Source of the DNA: Nitrincola sp048264025
GTDB taxonomy: Bacteria > Pseudomonadota > Gammaproteobacteria > Pseudomonadales > Balneatricaceae
NCBI RefSeq assembly: GCF_048264025.1
Contig: NZ_JBLXDN010000002.1
Coordinates: 124,001 to 188,000 of the forward strand
Length of the DNA stretch: 64,000 bases
Direction of reading: 5' to 3'
Shown one piece after another: positions 52,078 to 60,672 of the stretch. Position numbers and translations under genes: made by a program. The notes under the pieces were generated by a model, which saw only the letters and a program-made list of their open reading frames with translations, did not search any database and was not told where the DNA came from. Positions within the stretch are counted from its first letter, which is position 1, and each line of letters begins with the position of its first letter.

Positions 52078-52992
52078 ATGATTAAGCAACGCACACTGAA
52101 AACGAGCATACGGGCGACGGGTATCGGACTGCATAGCGGTCAGAAAGTCTATTTGACCCTGAGGCCGGCAGCGGTCAATACCGGTATCGTTTTCCGGCGT
52201 GTGGATCAGGATCCGGTGGTGGAAATTCCGGGTTTTGCTACCCATGTAGTTGATACGGTGTTGTCTACCAATTTATCGGTGGACGGTGTTCGTGTGGCAA
52301 CAGTTGAACATTTGATGTCGGCGCTTGCCGGGCTGGGGATTGATAATCTATACGTCGATCTAACGGCTGAAGAAGTGCCGATCATGGATGGCAGTGCGGC
52401 ACCCTTCGTGTTTTTGATAGAGTCAGCGGGTATTGCTGAGCAAAATGCAGCCAAGCAATTTGTGCGTATCAAAAAGCCGGTCACGGTTGAAGTGGACGGC
52501 AAAACAGCCAGTTTCAAGCCTTATGAAGGTTATAAGGTCGGTTTTCGTATCGAGTTTGACCATCCGGCCTTTACGGATCGTCATTTGGAAGCCTGCCTGG
52601 ATTTTTCCAGCACCGCGTTTGTGCGTGAAGTCAGTCGTGCCAGAACCTTTGGGTTTATGCGTGATATCGAATTTCTGCGCTCACAGAATCTGGCACTGGG
52701 TGGCAGTTTCGATAATGCCATTGTAGTAGATGACTACCGGGTGCTGAATGAAGAGGGTTTGCGCTACGAAAACGAGTTTGTCAAACACAAGATTCTTGAT
52801 GCGGTCGGGGATCTGTATTTACTGGGAAAAAGTCTGATCGGCGAATATTACGGCTATAAATCAGGTCATCACCTGAATAACCTGCTGCTCAGGAAACTGC
52901 TGGAAACCGAAGATGCCTATGAAATAGTCACTTTTGAGACGATGGAGCAGGCATCCCCCATAGCTTTTCTACGCCCGGCAGCCGCTATTTGA
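52078..52992 (+). CDS. lpxC: UDP-3-O-acyl-N-acetylglucosamine deacetylase
   Basis: 304 residues from the ATG at 52078 (MIKQRTLKTSIRATGIGLHSG). The frame's earlier GTG adds seven non-family residues. The zinc ligand His78 is in VEHLMSALAGLG, and further ligands are in KHKILDAVGDLYLLG. The HHLNNLLLRKLL segment holds the catalytic histidine. LpxC catalyses the committed step of lipid A synthesis and is the target of LapB/FtsH control; lapAB are at the start of this window. Confidence 0.98.
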   Translation: MIKQRTLKTSIRATGIGLHSGQKVYLTLRPAAVNTGIVFRRVDQDPVVEIPGFATHVVDTVLSTNLSVDGVRVATVEHLMSALAGLGIDNLYVDLTAEEVPIMDGSAAPFVFLIESAGIAEQNAAKQFVRIKKPVTVEVDGKTASFKPYEGYKVGFRIEFDHPAFTDRHLEACLDFSSTAFVREVSRARTFGFMRDIEFLRSQNLALGGSFDNAIVVDDYRVLNEEGLRYENEFVKHKILDAVGDLYLLGKSLIGEYYGYKSGHHLNNLLLRKLLETEDAYEIVTFETMEQASPIAFLRPAAAI

Positions 52993-53040
52993 TTCTATTT
53001 ACGGGTGTTTTTAACCCACTAAAGAACAAAATAACAGCAG

Positions 53041-53069
53041 AAAGCCGGTTCTTGTCCGGCTTTTTTTGT
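53041..53069 (+). terminator. Rho-independent terminator after lpxC
   Basis: AAAGCCGG and CCGGCTTT pair around a 7-base loop, followed by a seven-T run. It lies 49 bases after the lpxC stop. Confidence 0.95.
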
Positions 53070-53088
53070 CTATATCGACCTGTAGGGG

Positions 53089-53135
53089 TTGAACATTGCG
53101 TCTGGAAACTCAATTATCTACAGGAATCACTGTAG
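53089..53135 (+). promoter_or_regulatory. Possible secA promoter with adjacent palindrome
   Basis: TTGAAC (53089-53094) stands 17 bp before aattat (53112-53117), a weak sigma-70 match. The inverted repeat CTACAG-gaatca-CTGTAG (53118-53135) follows at once and overlaps an alternative -10, tagaat. No secM-like gene precedes secA. Confidence 0.35.
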
Positions 53136-53201
53136 AATAATGTGCTCTTTCCGCGATGGACATTGCGCGAATAACATCCAATTAACGGTAAAAGTTGAAT
53201 T

Positions 53202-55949
53202 ATGCTCACATCACTGTTGAAAAAGGTCTTCGGAAGCAAAAACGATCGTGAACTCAAACGTATGGGGCGCGTCGTTAAGGACATCAATGCACTGGAAGTG
53301 CAGATGGAACAACTGAGTGATGATGAGCTTAAGGCACTGTCGACTGCCTACCGGCAGCGTTTTGAAGCGGGCGACTCACTAACGAAGCTACTGCCGGAAG
53401 CCTTTGCTACTGTGCGAGAAGTCTCTCGTCGGGTGATGGGCCTTCGTCACTTTGATGTGCAAATGATCGGTGGTATTTCCCTTCACGAAGGCAAAGTGGC
53501 CGAGATGAAAACCGGTGAAGGTAAAACGCTGGTGGCTACACTGCCCGCTTACCTCAACGCCATCAGCGGCAAGGGCGTACATGTTGTTACTGTGAACGAC
53601 TACCTGGCCAGCCGCGATGCTGAATGGATGCGCCCACTGTATGAAGCGCTGGGTTTGAGCGTCGGTGTAATTATTTCCGGTCAGGACAATGCGGGCAAGC
53701 GCGAAGCCTATGCCTGCGACATCACTTACGGTACTAACAATGAATTCGGCTTTGATTATCTGCGCGATAACATGGCGTTCAGTGTTGAAGACAAGGTACA
53801 GCGTGGCTTCAATTTTGCCATCGTCGATGAAGTTGACTCCATCCTCATCGATGAAGCTCGCACACCACTAATTATTTCAGGTCCGGCTGAAGACAGCTCG
53901 GCCATGTATGCGCATATCAATAAAATCATTCCAAAACTGAAGCAGTTCTTCGGTGAGGTTGATGTTAAAGATGATACGCAAATTATTGAAGAACACTTTG
54001 TGGTGGATGAAAAAAACCGCACAGTTGAGCTTACCGAAGCCGGTCACCAGCTAGTGGAAGATCTGCTGCGTGAAGAGGGATTGTTGCAGGAAGATGAAAG
54101 CCTCTATGCCTCCGGCAATCTCAACCTGCTGCACCATGTGCTGGCAGGGCTGCGTGCCCATTACCTGTTTGAGCGTGATAAAGACTATATCGTCCAGAAT
54201 CAACAGGTGGTGATCGTTGACGAACATACCGGTCGTATTATGCCGGGACGTCGCTGGTCTGAAGGCTTGCACCAGGCGGTTGAAGCCAAAGAAGGTGTCA
54301 AAATTCAATTGGAAAGCCAGACTCTGGCTTCTACTACCTTCCAGAACTACTTCAGGCTGTACGAAAAGCTGTCTGGTATGACCGGTACAGCTGATACCGA
54401 AGCCTTCGAACTGCGTCAGATTTATGGCCTGGATGTGGTTGTGATTCCGACCAACCAATCGGTGCAGAGAACTGACTACAATGATTTGGTTTACCTGACC
54501 ATCGAAGAAAAGTTTAACGCCATCGTCAAAGAGATCCGTAACTGTCAGGAAAAAGGACAGCCGGTTCTGGTGGGTACAGCATCCGTCGGTTCATCTGAAG
54601 TTTTGTCCAAGATGCTGATACAAGAGAAGATCACTCATAATGTTTTGAACGCCAAAAATCACGGACGTGAAGCGGGTATCATTGCCAATGCTGGCTGCCC
54701 TGGTGCTATTACCATTGCCACCAATATGGCCGGTCGTGGTACCGATATCATGCTGGGTGGGAAACTCGAAGTTGAGTTGGATGCTCTGGAAAACCCCACC
54801 ACTGAGCAGATAGAAGCGGCTAAGGCCGATTGGCAGCAGCGCCATGAGCAGGTAGTTGCCGCTGGAGGTTTGCATATCATCGGTACGGAACGGCATGAAT
54901 CACGCCGCATCGATAACCAGTTGCGGGGACGTGCGGGTCGCCAGGGCGATCCAGGTTCTTCACGTTTCTTCCTGTCGATGGAAGATGATCTGATGCGTAT
55001 TTTCGCCTCTGACCGTATCCGCCAGTTTATGCAGGCCTTGGGTATGGACAAGGGTGAGGCCATCGAACACAAAATGGTCAGCAACGCGATTGAAAAAGCC
55101 CAACGGAAAGTTGAAGGGCGCAACTTTGATATACGTAAAAATCTGCTTGAATACGATGATGTGGCCAACGATCAGCGCCGTGTAATCTATGAACAGCGTA
55201 ATGACCTGATGGCGACTAATGATATTTCCGAAACCATCGTTGCAATACGTGAAGAAGTGATCGACACAACCATCAGTGACTTTATTGCTCCGGAAAGTCT
55301 GGCCGAAACCTGGGACGTGGCTGGCCTTGAAAAAGCGTTGAACACTGAATTCTCTATTGAACTGCCAATTCAGCAATGGCTGGATGAAGATAAGCTGCTG
55401 CATGAAGAGCCCCTGCGCGGTAAAATTCATACGGCTATTAGTGATAAATATGCCGAGAAAGAGCAGTTGGTCGGTGCGGAGACCATGCGTCTGTTCGAGA
55501 AGCAGGTGATGTTGCAGGTGCTGGACACCCTCTGGAAAGAGCACCTGCAAACTATGGACCTACTGCGTCAGGGTATACACCTGCGTGGTTATGCACAGAA
55601 GAATCCAAAACAGGAATACAAGCGCGAATCCTTCCAATTATTCCAGGCGCTGCTCGAGAATATTAAAAAGGATGTCGTACGCATTATCAGTCATGTGAAG
55701 GTTCGTGAGCCTGAGGATGTTGAAGCGATTGAGCGTCAGCGTCGTGAAGCGGCTGAGCGTCAGAAAATGAACTTTGAACATTCTCAAAGCAGTGCCATGC
55801 AACAGGCTGATGAGGATAAGGAGGCTGATGCAGGTGCTGAAGGCGATAAACAGGAACCCTTCGTGCGTGATGTGCCCAAAGTAGGCCGCAATGAGCCCTG
55901 TCCTTGTGGTTCAGGTAAAAAATACAAACAATGCCACGGTAAAATTTAA
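53202..55949 (+). CDS. secA: Preprotein translocase ATPase SecA
   Basis: 915 residues. Walker A is MKTGEGKT (102-109). The DEAD-type motor continues with VDEVDSILIDEARTPLIISG and the second RecA-like domain IATNMAGRGTDI. The C-terminal zinc-binding tail has Cys900, Cys902, Cys911 and His912 (CPCGSGKKYKQCH), which binds SecB. It drives Sec-dependent export. The usual gammaproteobacterial order lpxC-secA-argJ-mutT is kept. Confidence 0.99.
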   Translation: MLTSLLKKVFGSKNDRELKRMGRVVKDINALEVQMEQLSDDELKALSTAYRQRFEAGDSLTKLLPEAFATVREVSRRVMGLRHFDVQMIGGISLHEGKVAEMKTGEGKTLVATLPAYLNAISGKGVHVVTVNDYLASRDAEWMRPLYEALGLSVGVIISGQDNAGKREAYACDITYGTNNEFGFDYLRDNMAFSVEDKVQRGFNFAIVDEVDSILIDEARTPLIISGPAEDSSAMYAHINKIIPKLKQFFGEVDVKDDTQIIEEHFVVDEKNRTVELTEAGHQLVEDLLREEGLLQEDESLYASGNLNLLHHVLAGLRAHYLFERDKDYIVQNQQVVIVDEHTGRIMPGRRWSEGLHQAVEAKEGVKIQLESQTLASTTFQNYFRLYEKLSGMTGTADTEAFELRQIYGLDVVVIPTNQSVQRTDYNDLVYLTIEEKFNAIVKEIRNCQEKGQPVLVGTASVGSSEVLSKMLIQEKITHNVLNAKNHGREAGIIANAGCPGAITIATNMAGRGTDIMLGGKLEVELDALENPTTEQIEAAKADWQQRHEQVVAAGGLHIIGTERHESRRIDNQLRGRAGRQGDPGSSRFFLSMEDDLMRIFASDRIRQFMQALGMDKGEAIEHKMVSNAIEKAQRKVEGRNFDIRKNLLEYDDVANDQRRVIYEQRNDLMATNDISETIVAIREEVIDTTISDFIAPESLAETWDVAGLEKALNTEFSIELPIQQWLDEDKLLHEEPLRGKIHTAISDKYAEKEQLVGAETMRLFEKQVMLQVLDTLWKEHLQTMDLLRQGIHLRGYAQKNPKQEYKRESFQLFQALLENIKKDVVRIISHVKVREPEDVEAIERQRREAAERQKMNFEHSQSSAMQQADEDKEADAGAEGDKQEPFVRDVPKVGRNEPCPCGSGKKYKQCHGKI

Positions 55950-55976
55950 CACCAGCGCATAACTGAGGAAGGCAAC

Positions 55977-57197
55977 ATGGCAGTAGGTGCTGAAAAAAAA
56001 CTGGAACTGCATCCGGTCAAAGGGTTTCGTCTGGGTATTGCGTCTGCCGGTATCAAAAAACCGGGACGTAAAGATATTGTTGTGATGGAAATTCCGGTAG
56101 ACGCTACGATCGCTGGCGTTTTTACCCGTAATCAGTTTTGTGCAGCACCAGTCCTATTAGCGAAAAAGCATCTTGCTTGTGGTGCTCTGCCTCGCTACAT
56201 GCTGGTGAATACCGGTAATGCCAATGCTGGCACAGGAGCAGCCGGTTTAGACGCCGCCAGCGCTTGTTGTGCGGCTCTGGCAGAGAAAACCCGTGTAGAT
56301 ACAGAATCTGTACTGCCTTTCTCTACCGGTGTTATCGGTGAGCCTCTGCCGGTTGCTAAGGTGGTGTCTGCGCTGGATGCAGCACTGGATAACCTTGATG
56401 AAAATCACTGGCTTGAAGCGGCTCAGGGTATCATGACCACGGATACGCGTGCGAAAGGCCACAGTGTGCAGATAGACCATCAAGGTAAGTTGATTACTAT
56501 AACCGGCATCTCCAAAGGCTCGGGCATGATCATGCCCAACATGGCGACCATGCTGGGTTATATCGCTACCGATGCCATTATCGATGCTAACCTGCTGCAG
56601 CGACTGCTGAGCCAGGTGAATGAGCAGACCTTTAACCGTATTACCGTAGATGGTGACACCTCTACCAACGATGCCTGCATGCTGGTCGCTACAGGTCAAA
56701 GTGGTGTTGAGCTGAGTGATATGGAACCGGCCTTGATGGATAAGTTTGTTGCTGGCTTACGCGACGTGATGCTGGAGCTGGCACAGGCAATTGTTAAAGA
56801 CGGAGAAGGGGCTACCAAATTTGTTGAAGTGCGTGTTGAAAAAGCGGCCAGTGTTGATGAAGCCTTAAAAGTGGCTTACACCATTGCACACTCACCTTTA
56901 GTGAAAACCGCGCTGTTTGCCAGTGACCCCAACTGGGGCCGTATTCTGGCCTGTGTCGGCCGTGCTGGTGTTAGCGAACTGGATGTTGATGAAGTCGCTA
57001 TCTGGCTTGATGATATTGCGATTGTTAAGCAGGGTGGTCGTGCCGATAGTTATACTGAAGAACAGGGTCAGGCGGTCATGAACAAAGACACTATTTTGAT
57101 TCGTGTGTCGCTGAACCGCGGTCAGGTTCAGGAAAGTGTCTGGACCACCGATCTGTCACATGATTATGTCAAGATCAATGCCGAATACCGCTCCTGA
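55977..57197 (+). CDS. argJ: Bifunctional glutamate N-acetyltransferase / ornithine acetyltransferase
   Basis: 406 residues. ArgJ recycles the acetyl group in arginine synthesis and is made as a precursor that cleaves itself. The cleavage-site threonine is Thr191 in NMATML. Other conserved stretches are GIMTTDTRAKG, DGDTSTNDACML and SDPNWGRILA. It follows secA by 27 bases with a GGAAGG site and overlaps the start of mutT. Confidence 0.98.
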   Translation: MAVGAEKKLELHPVKGFRLGIASAGIKKPGRKDIVVMEIPVDATIAGVFTRNQFCAAPVLLAKKHLACGALPRYMLVNTGNANAGTGAAGLDAASACCAALAEKTRVDTESVLPFSTGVIGEPLPVAKVVSALDAALDNLDENHWLEAAQGIMTTDTRAKGHSVQIDHQGKLITITGISKGSGMIMPNMATMLGYIATDAIIDANLLQRLLSQVNEQTFNRITVDGDTSTNDACMLVATGQSGVELSDMEPALMDKFVAGLRDVMLELAQAIVKDGEGATKFVEVRVEKAASVDEALKVAYTIAHSPLVKTALFASDPNWGRILACVGRAGVSELDVDEVAIWLDDIAIVKQGGRADSYTEEQGQAVMNKDTILIRVSLNRGQVQESVWTTDLSHDYVKINAEYRS

Positions 57198-57615
57198 ACA
57201 GGTTTCAGAGTCTCGCCAAACACTGCATGTGGCGGCGGCTGTCATATACGATCCTTTGGGACGTATCCTGATCGCACGCCGTCCGCTCGATAAGCATCAG
57301 GGTGGGTTATGGGAGTTCCCCGGTGGTAAAGTTGAGGTAGATGAGAGTGCGCGTCAGGCACTGGATAGGGAACTGTTTGAAGAGTTGGGCATTCAGGTGA
57401 CGGCTGCCCAGCCGTTTATACAGATACCCTACGAATATCCTGAGCGTCATGTGTTACTGGATGTTTTTAGCGTGACGGCTTTCAAAGGGGAAGCCAGAGG
57501 CTGTGAAGGTCAGCCCCTGGCATGGGTAGATGCCTCTGAATTGAATCACTACCCTTTCCCAGCGGCTAATCAGCCGATTCTCGACCGCATAAGCGCGGAT
57601 CTCTCAGTTTCTTAA
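57178..57615 (+). CDS. mutT: 8-oxo-dGTP diphosphatase MutT
   Basis: 145 residues from the ATG at 57178. In-frame ATGs at 57160 and 57166 within argJ are possible, and none has a strong ribosome site. The Nudix box runs from Gly50 to Gly71: G-x5-E-x7-RELFEELG. MutT removes oxidised dGTP to prevent A:T to C:G mutations. In some pseudomonads the gene is fused to a thiamine-phosphate-synthase-like domain; here it is not. It ends 5 bases before the convergent mrpG stop. Confidence 0.95.
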   Translation: MPNTAPEQVSESRQTLHVAAAVIYDPLGRILIARRPLDKHQGGLWEFPGGKVEVDESARQALDRELFEELGIQVTAAQPFIQIPYEYPERHVLLDVFSVTAFKGEARGCEGQPLAWVDASELNHYPFPAANQPILDRISADLSVS

Positions 57616-57620
57616 GATAT

Positions 57621-58010
57621 TTAGAGCGTGTTCTCTGATGCTTTGGCTTGCGCAGGCGCTTCCTGACGTGCGGCTGTTTCCACCAAATGTTGTCCCTGTG
57701 TACGCTTCATCATCTTCAGTTTCTGATGCAGCGCTGTTTTTGCCATCATGTGCGCACTCACGGGTGCTGTAATGAACAAAAACAGGGTGATTAGCAGTTC
57801 ATGAACACTGATGTGGCCAGGTTCGCGTAACGTAAACAGGATCATCGATGCAATTAGTAAGCCTCCCATACCCAGTGTAGTGGCTTTAGTCGGTGCATGC
57901 AGGCGCATGAAGAAATCCGGCAGCCTTACCAAACCGATGGAACCTACCAGAATAAATACACCACCGGTCAGCAAAAATATGGATACAATCAGTTCGAGTA
58001 GAAAATTCAT
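57621..58010 (-). CDS. mnhG: Mrp Na+/H+ antiporter subunit G
   Basis: 129 residues with three hydrophobic helices in the first 90 residues (SIFLLTGGVFILVGSIGLVRLPDFFMRLHAPTKATTLGMGG in pattern), typical of MnhG/PhaG. The polar C-terminal tail of about 35 residues is longer than in many homologues. It is the last gene of the six-gene antiporter operon, 11 bases after subunit F. Confidence 0.95.
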   Translation of the reverse strand: MNFLLELIVSIFLLTGGVFILVGSIGLVRLPDFFMRLHAPTKATTLGMGGLLIASMILFTLREPGHISVHELLITLFLFITAPVSAHMMAKTALHQKLKMMKRTQGQHLVETAARQEAPAQAKASENTL

Positions 58011-58021
58011 TTACACCTACC

Positions 58022-58291
58022 TTATTCAATAATGTCGCCGCGTAATAAGTATTTACACAAGGCCGCCGTACTCACAAAACCCAGCATGGCGATCAGCAGA
58101 GCGGCTTCAAAATAAAGCGTTGTGCTGAACCAAATCCCTAGCAAGATGATAAGAGCAATACTGTTGATATACATAGTATCCAGCGCCAGCAAGCGATCGG
58201 CCAGATCCGGACCGGCAAAAAGGCGCCAGAGATTTAGCATCAGAGCAATCACAACCATGATGCCCACCAGAATGACAGTCCAGGCTAGCAT
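58022..58291 (-). CDS. mnhF: Mrp Na+/H+ antiporter subunit F
   Basis: 89 residues with three membrane helices. The segment RLFAGPDLADRLLALDTMYIN after the first helix is the MnhF signature. A strong GGAG site lies inside the end of subunit E, and the genes overlap by seven bases. Confidence 0.95.
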   Translation of the reverse strand: MLAWTVILVGIMVVIALMLNLWRLFAGPDLADRLLALDTMYINSIALIILLGIWFSTTLYFEAALLIAMLGFVSTAALCKYLLRGDIIE

Positions 58292-58788
58292 GAAAAAATC
58301 TCCATCAGCGGTTTTTCGTAACGCTGTTTAATGGTGGCAATCAGTTCGGCTTCATCGGTCATTGACAGTGCATGAATGTAAATGAATTTCTTGCATTCCG
58401 ACACTTCCGAGCTGACGGTTCCAGGTGTGAGTGAAATCGTGCTTGCCAGCAGGGTAATAGGAAGATCCCCCTCAATATCCAGTGGCATAGCAATCAGCGC
58501 TGGATGCAGCTCTTTAATCGGTCCCATCACTTGACGAGCGACTTCAAGATTGGCGGTGATAATGTCGCCTAGAACCAGCAGGGCATAACGTGCGGTTTTC
58601 AACGGCTTGTGCAGCGCCGGCTGCGGTTTGCTCAAGCCGCTGGTCAGCATCGGGATACCCAGGGCCAGAAAGGCCCCCAGCACCAGATGTCCCGGTGCTA
58701 CTGTGTTGTTTAGTAGCAACCAGGTCATAAACAGCAAGATGCTGTGATACGGCATAGGTAACCAGCGAAAGCGTGGTTTGGCAAGCAT
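58285..58788 (-). CDS. mnhE: Mrp Na+/H+ antiporter subunit E
   Basis: 167 residues. Two or three N-terminal hydrophobic segments are followed by a cytoplasmic domain with LLASTISLTPGTVSSEVSE in pattern, the MnhE/PhaE hallmark. The stop of subunit D is one base upstream of its start. Confidence 0.94.
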   Translation of the reverse strand: MLAKPRFRWLPMPYHSILLFMTWLLLNNTVAPGHLVLGAFLALGIPMLTSGLSKPQPALHKPLKTARYALLVLGDIITANLEVARQVMGPIKELHPALIAMPLDIEGDLPITLLASTISLTPGTVSSEVSECKKFIYIHALSMTDEAELIATIKQRYEKPLMEIFSC

Positions 58789-58789
58789 C

Positions 58790-60319
58790 TTATTGCCCTC
58801 CTGAAAGTGTCAGCAGTTGAGGTAGTAGGGCTTGTACTGATAGTTCCGGGTTGTACAGAGCTGCGGCGGCTTCAGCGGTCAGAGCAGTAACTGGGCCGGC
58901 AAACAGCACCATCAGTGGTGAGCATAGCAACAAAATAGCAACAGCGATCAGTTTCGGCATTTTTACATCTTCGCCATCAGCGGTACTACCCGTTACCCTC
59001 CAGAACAAGGTGGTACCTGCGCGTGATAAGGCAACGATTGCGGCAAGACTTGCCAGCAAAATAGCTGTCCAAGACCAAACCATTTCGGCGCCAGTTTGTG
59101 CCGATTGCATCATTAGAGCCTTACCAATAAAACCGGACAGTGGCGGCATGCCGACCATGGCTACTGCGGCTACAAAAAACAGTCCGGCTAGCAGGTCACG
59201 TTGCTTCATCATGCGTGCAGGCACAAAACGGTCTTCGGCTTTACCTCTCTGACGGGTGATCATATCAGCGATCAGGAACATGGCCGCTGATACCAGTGTG
59301 GTGTGTAATAGGTAATAAAATGCCGCCCCCGCTGACTGTTCACTACCCAGTGCGGCACCCACCAATAGCGTACCTACTGAAATTAAAATCATATTTGCTG
59401 TTAGCATGCGCAGATTGGAGCTTGCCAGTGAACCTATAGCCCCTATGAATAGGGTTAGAATAGCGATAGGCCAGAGCCAGAACTGGGCGATATTAGCCAG
59501 CTCTCCGGCAAAATCACCAAAAATGACAGTATGAACGCGGAAAATACTGTATATCCCCACCTTGGTCATAATGGCAAACATCGCTGCCACTGGAGCGCTG
59601 GCCACTGCATAGGTCCGTGGTAACCAAAAGTGCAACGGCAGCATAGCCGACTTGAGACCAAATACTACCAGTAGCAGCAAACCGGCTACCTTGACCAGTA
59701 ATTGGTCGTCGTGATTCAGCAGGTTTACCTTGACGGCCATATCGGCAATATTCAATGTGCCGAGCATGCCGTAGAGAATACCCAGAGCAAACAGGAAAAC
59801 ACTTGAGCCTACCAGGTTCAAAATTACATAGTGCAAACTGGCCTGGGTCTTTTGCTTGCCACCCCCATGAATCAGCAATGCATAAGAGGCAATGAGTAGA
59901 ATTTCAAAGCAAACAAACAGGTTGAATAGATCACCGGTCAGAAAGGCACCATTGACACCGGCTACAAGTAACAGGATCAGAGTGTGGTAATACATGCCGG
60001 TTTCATCGTCACCTGCTGTAGCGAACAGGATAGACGCCAAGCCAAGAATCGCGGTGAGCAACACCAATAGGCTAGCCAGCACATCGGCTACCAGTACGAT
60101 ACCGAAGGGCGGCGACCAATCACCCAGCATATAAATCTGGGTACCTTGGCTGTAAGCCGTGTGCAGTAGGTTGGCTGATATCAGGATCAACACACTCGCC
60201 GCGATGACGGCAAAGATGCGTTGACGCTGCAAACTATTCTGAATCGGCGGTAAAAGCAGTAGCAAGCCCGCGACGATTGGGAGCAGGAACGGCAGAATAA
60301 CCAGATGCTGCGACATCAA
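58790..60319 (-). CDS. mnhD: Mrp Na+/H+ antiporter subunit D
   Basis: 509 residues with about fourteen membrane helices, homologous to the proton-pumping NuoL/M/N subunits of complex I. The conserved segment GLKSAMLPLHFWLPRTYAVASAPVAA in pattern marks the family. It overlaps subunit C by four bases. Confidence 0.96.
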   Translation of the reverse strand: MMSQHLVILPFLLPIVAGLLLLLPPIQNSLQRQRIFAVIAASVLILISANLLHTAYSQGTQIYMLGDWSPPFGIVLVADVLASLLVLLTAILGLASILFATAGDDETGMYYHTLILLLVAGVNGAFLTGDLFNLFVCFEILLIASYALLIHGGGKQKTQASLHYVILNLVGSSVFLFALGILYGMLGTLNIADMAVKVNLLNHDDQLLVKVAGLLLLVVFGLKSAMLPLHFWLPRTYAVASAPVAAMFAIMTKVGIYSIFRVHTVIFGDFAGELANIAQFWLWPIAILTLFIGAIGSLASSNLRMLTANMILISVGTLLVGAALGSEQSAGAAFYYLLHTTLVSAAMFLIADMITRQRGKAEDRFVPARMMKQRDLLAGLFFVAAVAMVGMPPLSGFIGKALMMQSAQTGAEMVWSWTAILLASLAAIVALSRAGTTLFWRVTGSTADGEDVKMPKLIAVAILLLCSPLMVLFAGPVTALTAEAAAALYNPELSVQALLPQLLTLSGGQ

Positions 60320-60672
60320 CCTCGCTCCTTATCTGACAGTGAAGAATGATCGGGGATGCGTCCATCAACGTGGTCGTTGCCTAGATCACCACGTCCGCGC
60401 ATGGACAAAATCACAACAAAAGCGGTCATGGCAAAGCCTATGACGATAGCCGTCAGTACCAGTGCTTGAGGTAGTGGGTCGACATAAGTATCACTGGCAC
60501 CGATAACGGCCGCCGAGTTAACTGACAGGCGACCACTGGCAAACAGAAACAGATTGACGGCGTAGCTCAGCAGGGTTAAGCCAATTACGACAGGAAAGGT
60601 ACGCCCTCTCAGAATTAAAAATACACCGCAGGTGGTGAGTACGCCCACGCAAAGAGCAAAAAGCGTTTCCAT
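60316..60672 (-). CDS. mnhC: Mrp Na+/H+ antiporter subunit C
   Basis: 118 residues with three membrane helices, homologous to NuoK. LTLLSYAVNLFLFASGR and DPLPQALVLTAIVIGFA are typical MnhC segments. It overlaps its neighbours by one base (A/B) and four bases (D). Confidence 0.95.
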   Translation of the reverse strand: METLFALCVGVLTTCGVFLILRGRTFPVVIGLTLLSYAVNLFLFASGRLSVNSAAVIGASDTYVDPLPQALVLTAIVIGFAMTAFVVILSMRGRGDLGNDHVDGRIPDHSSLSDKERG

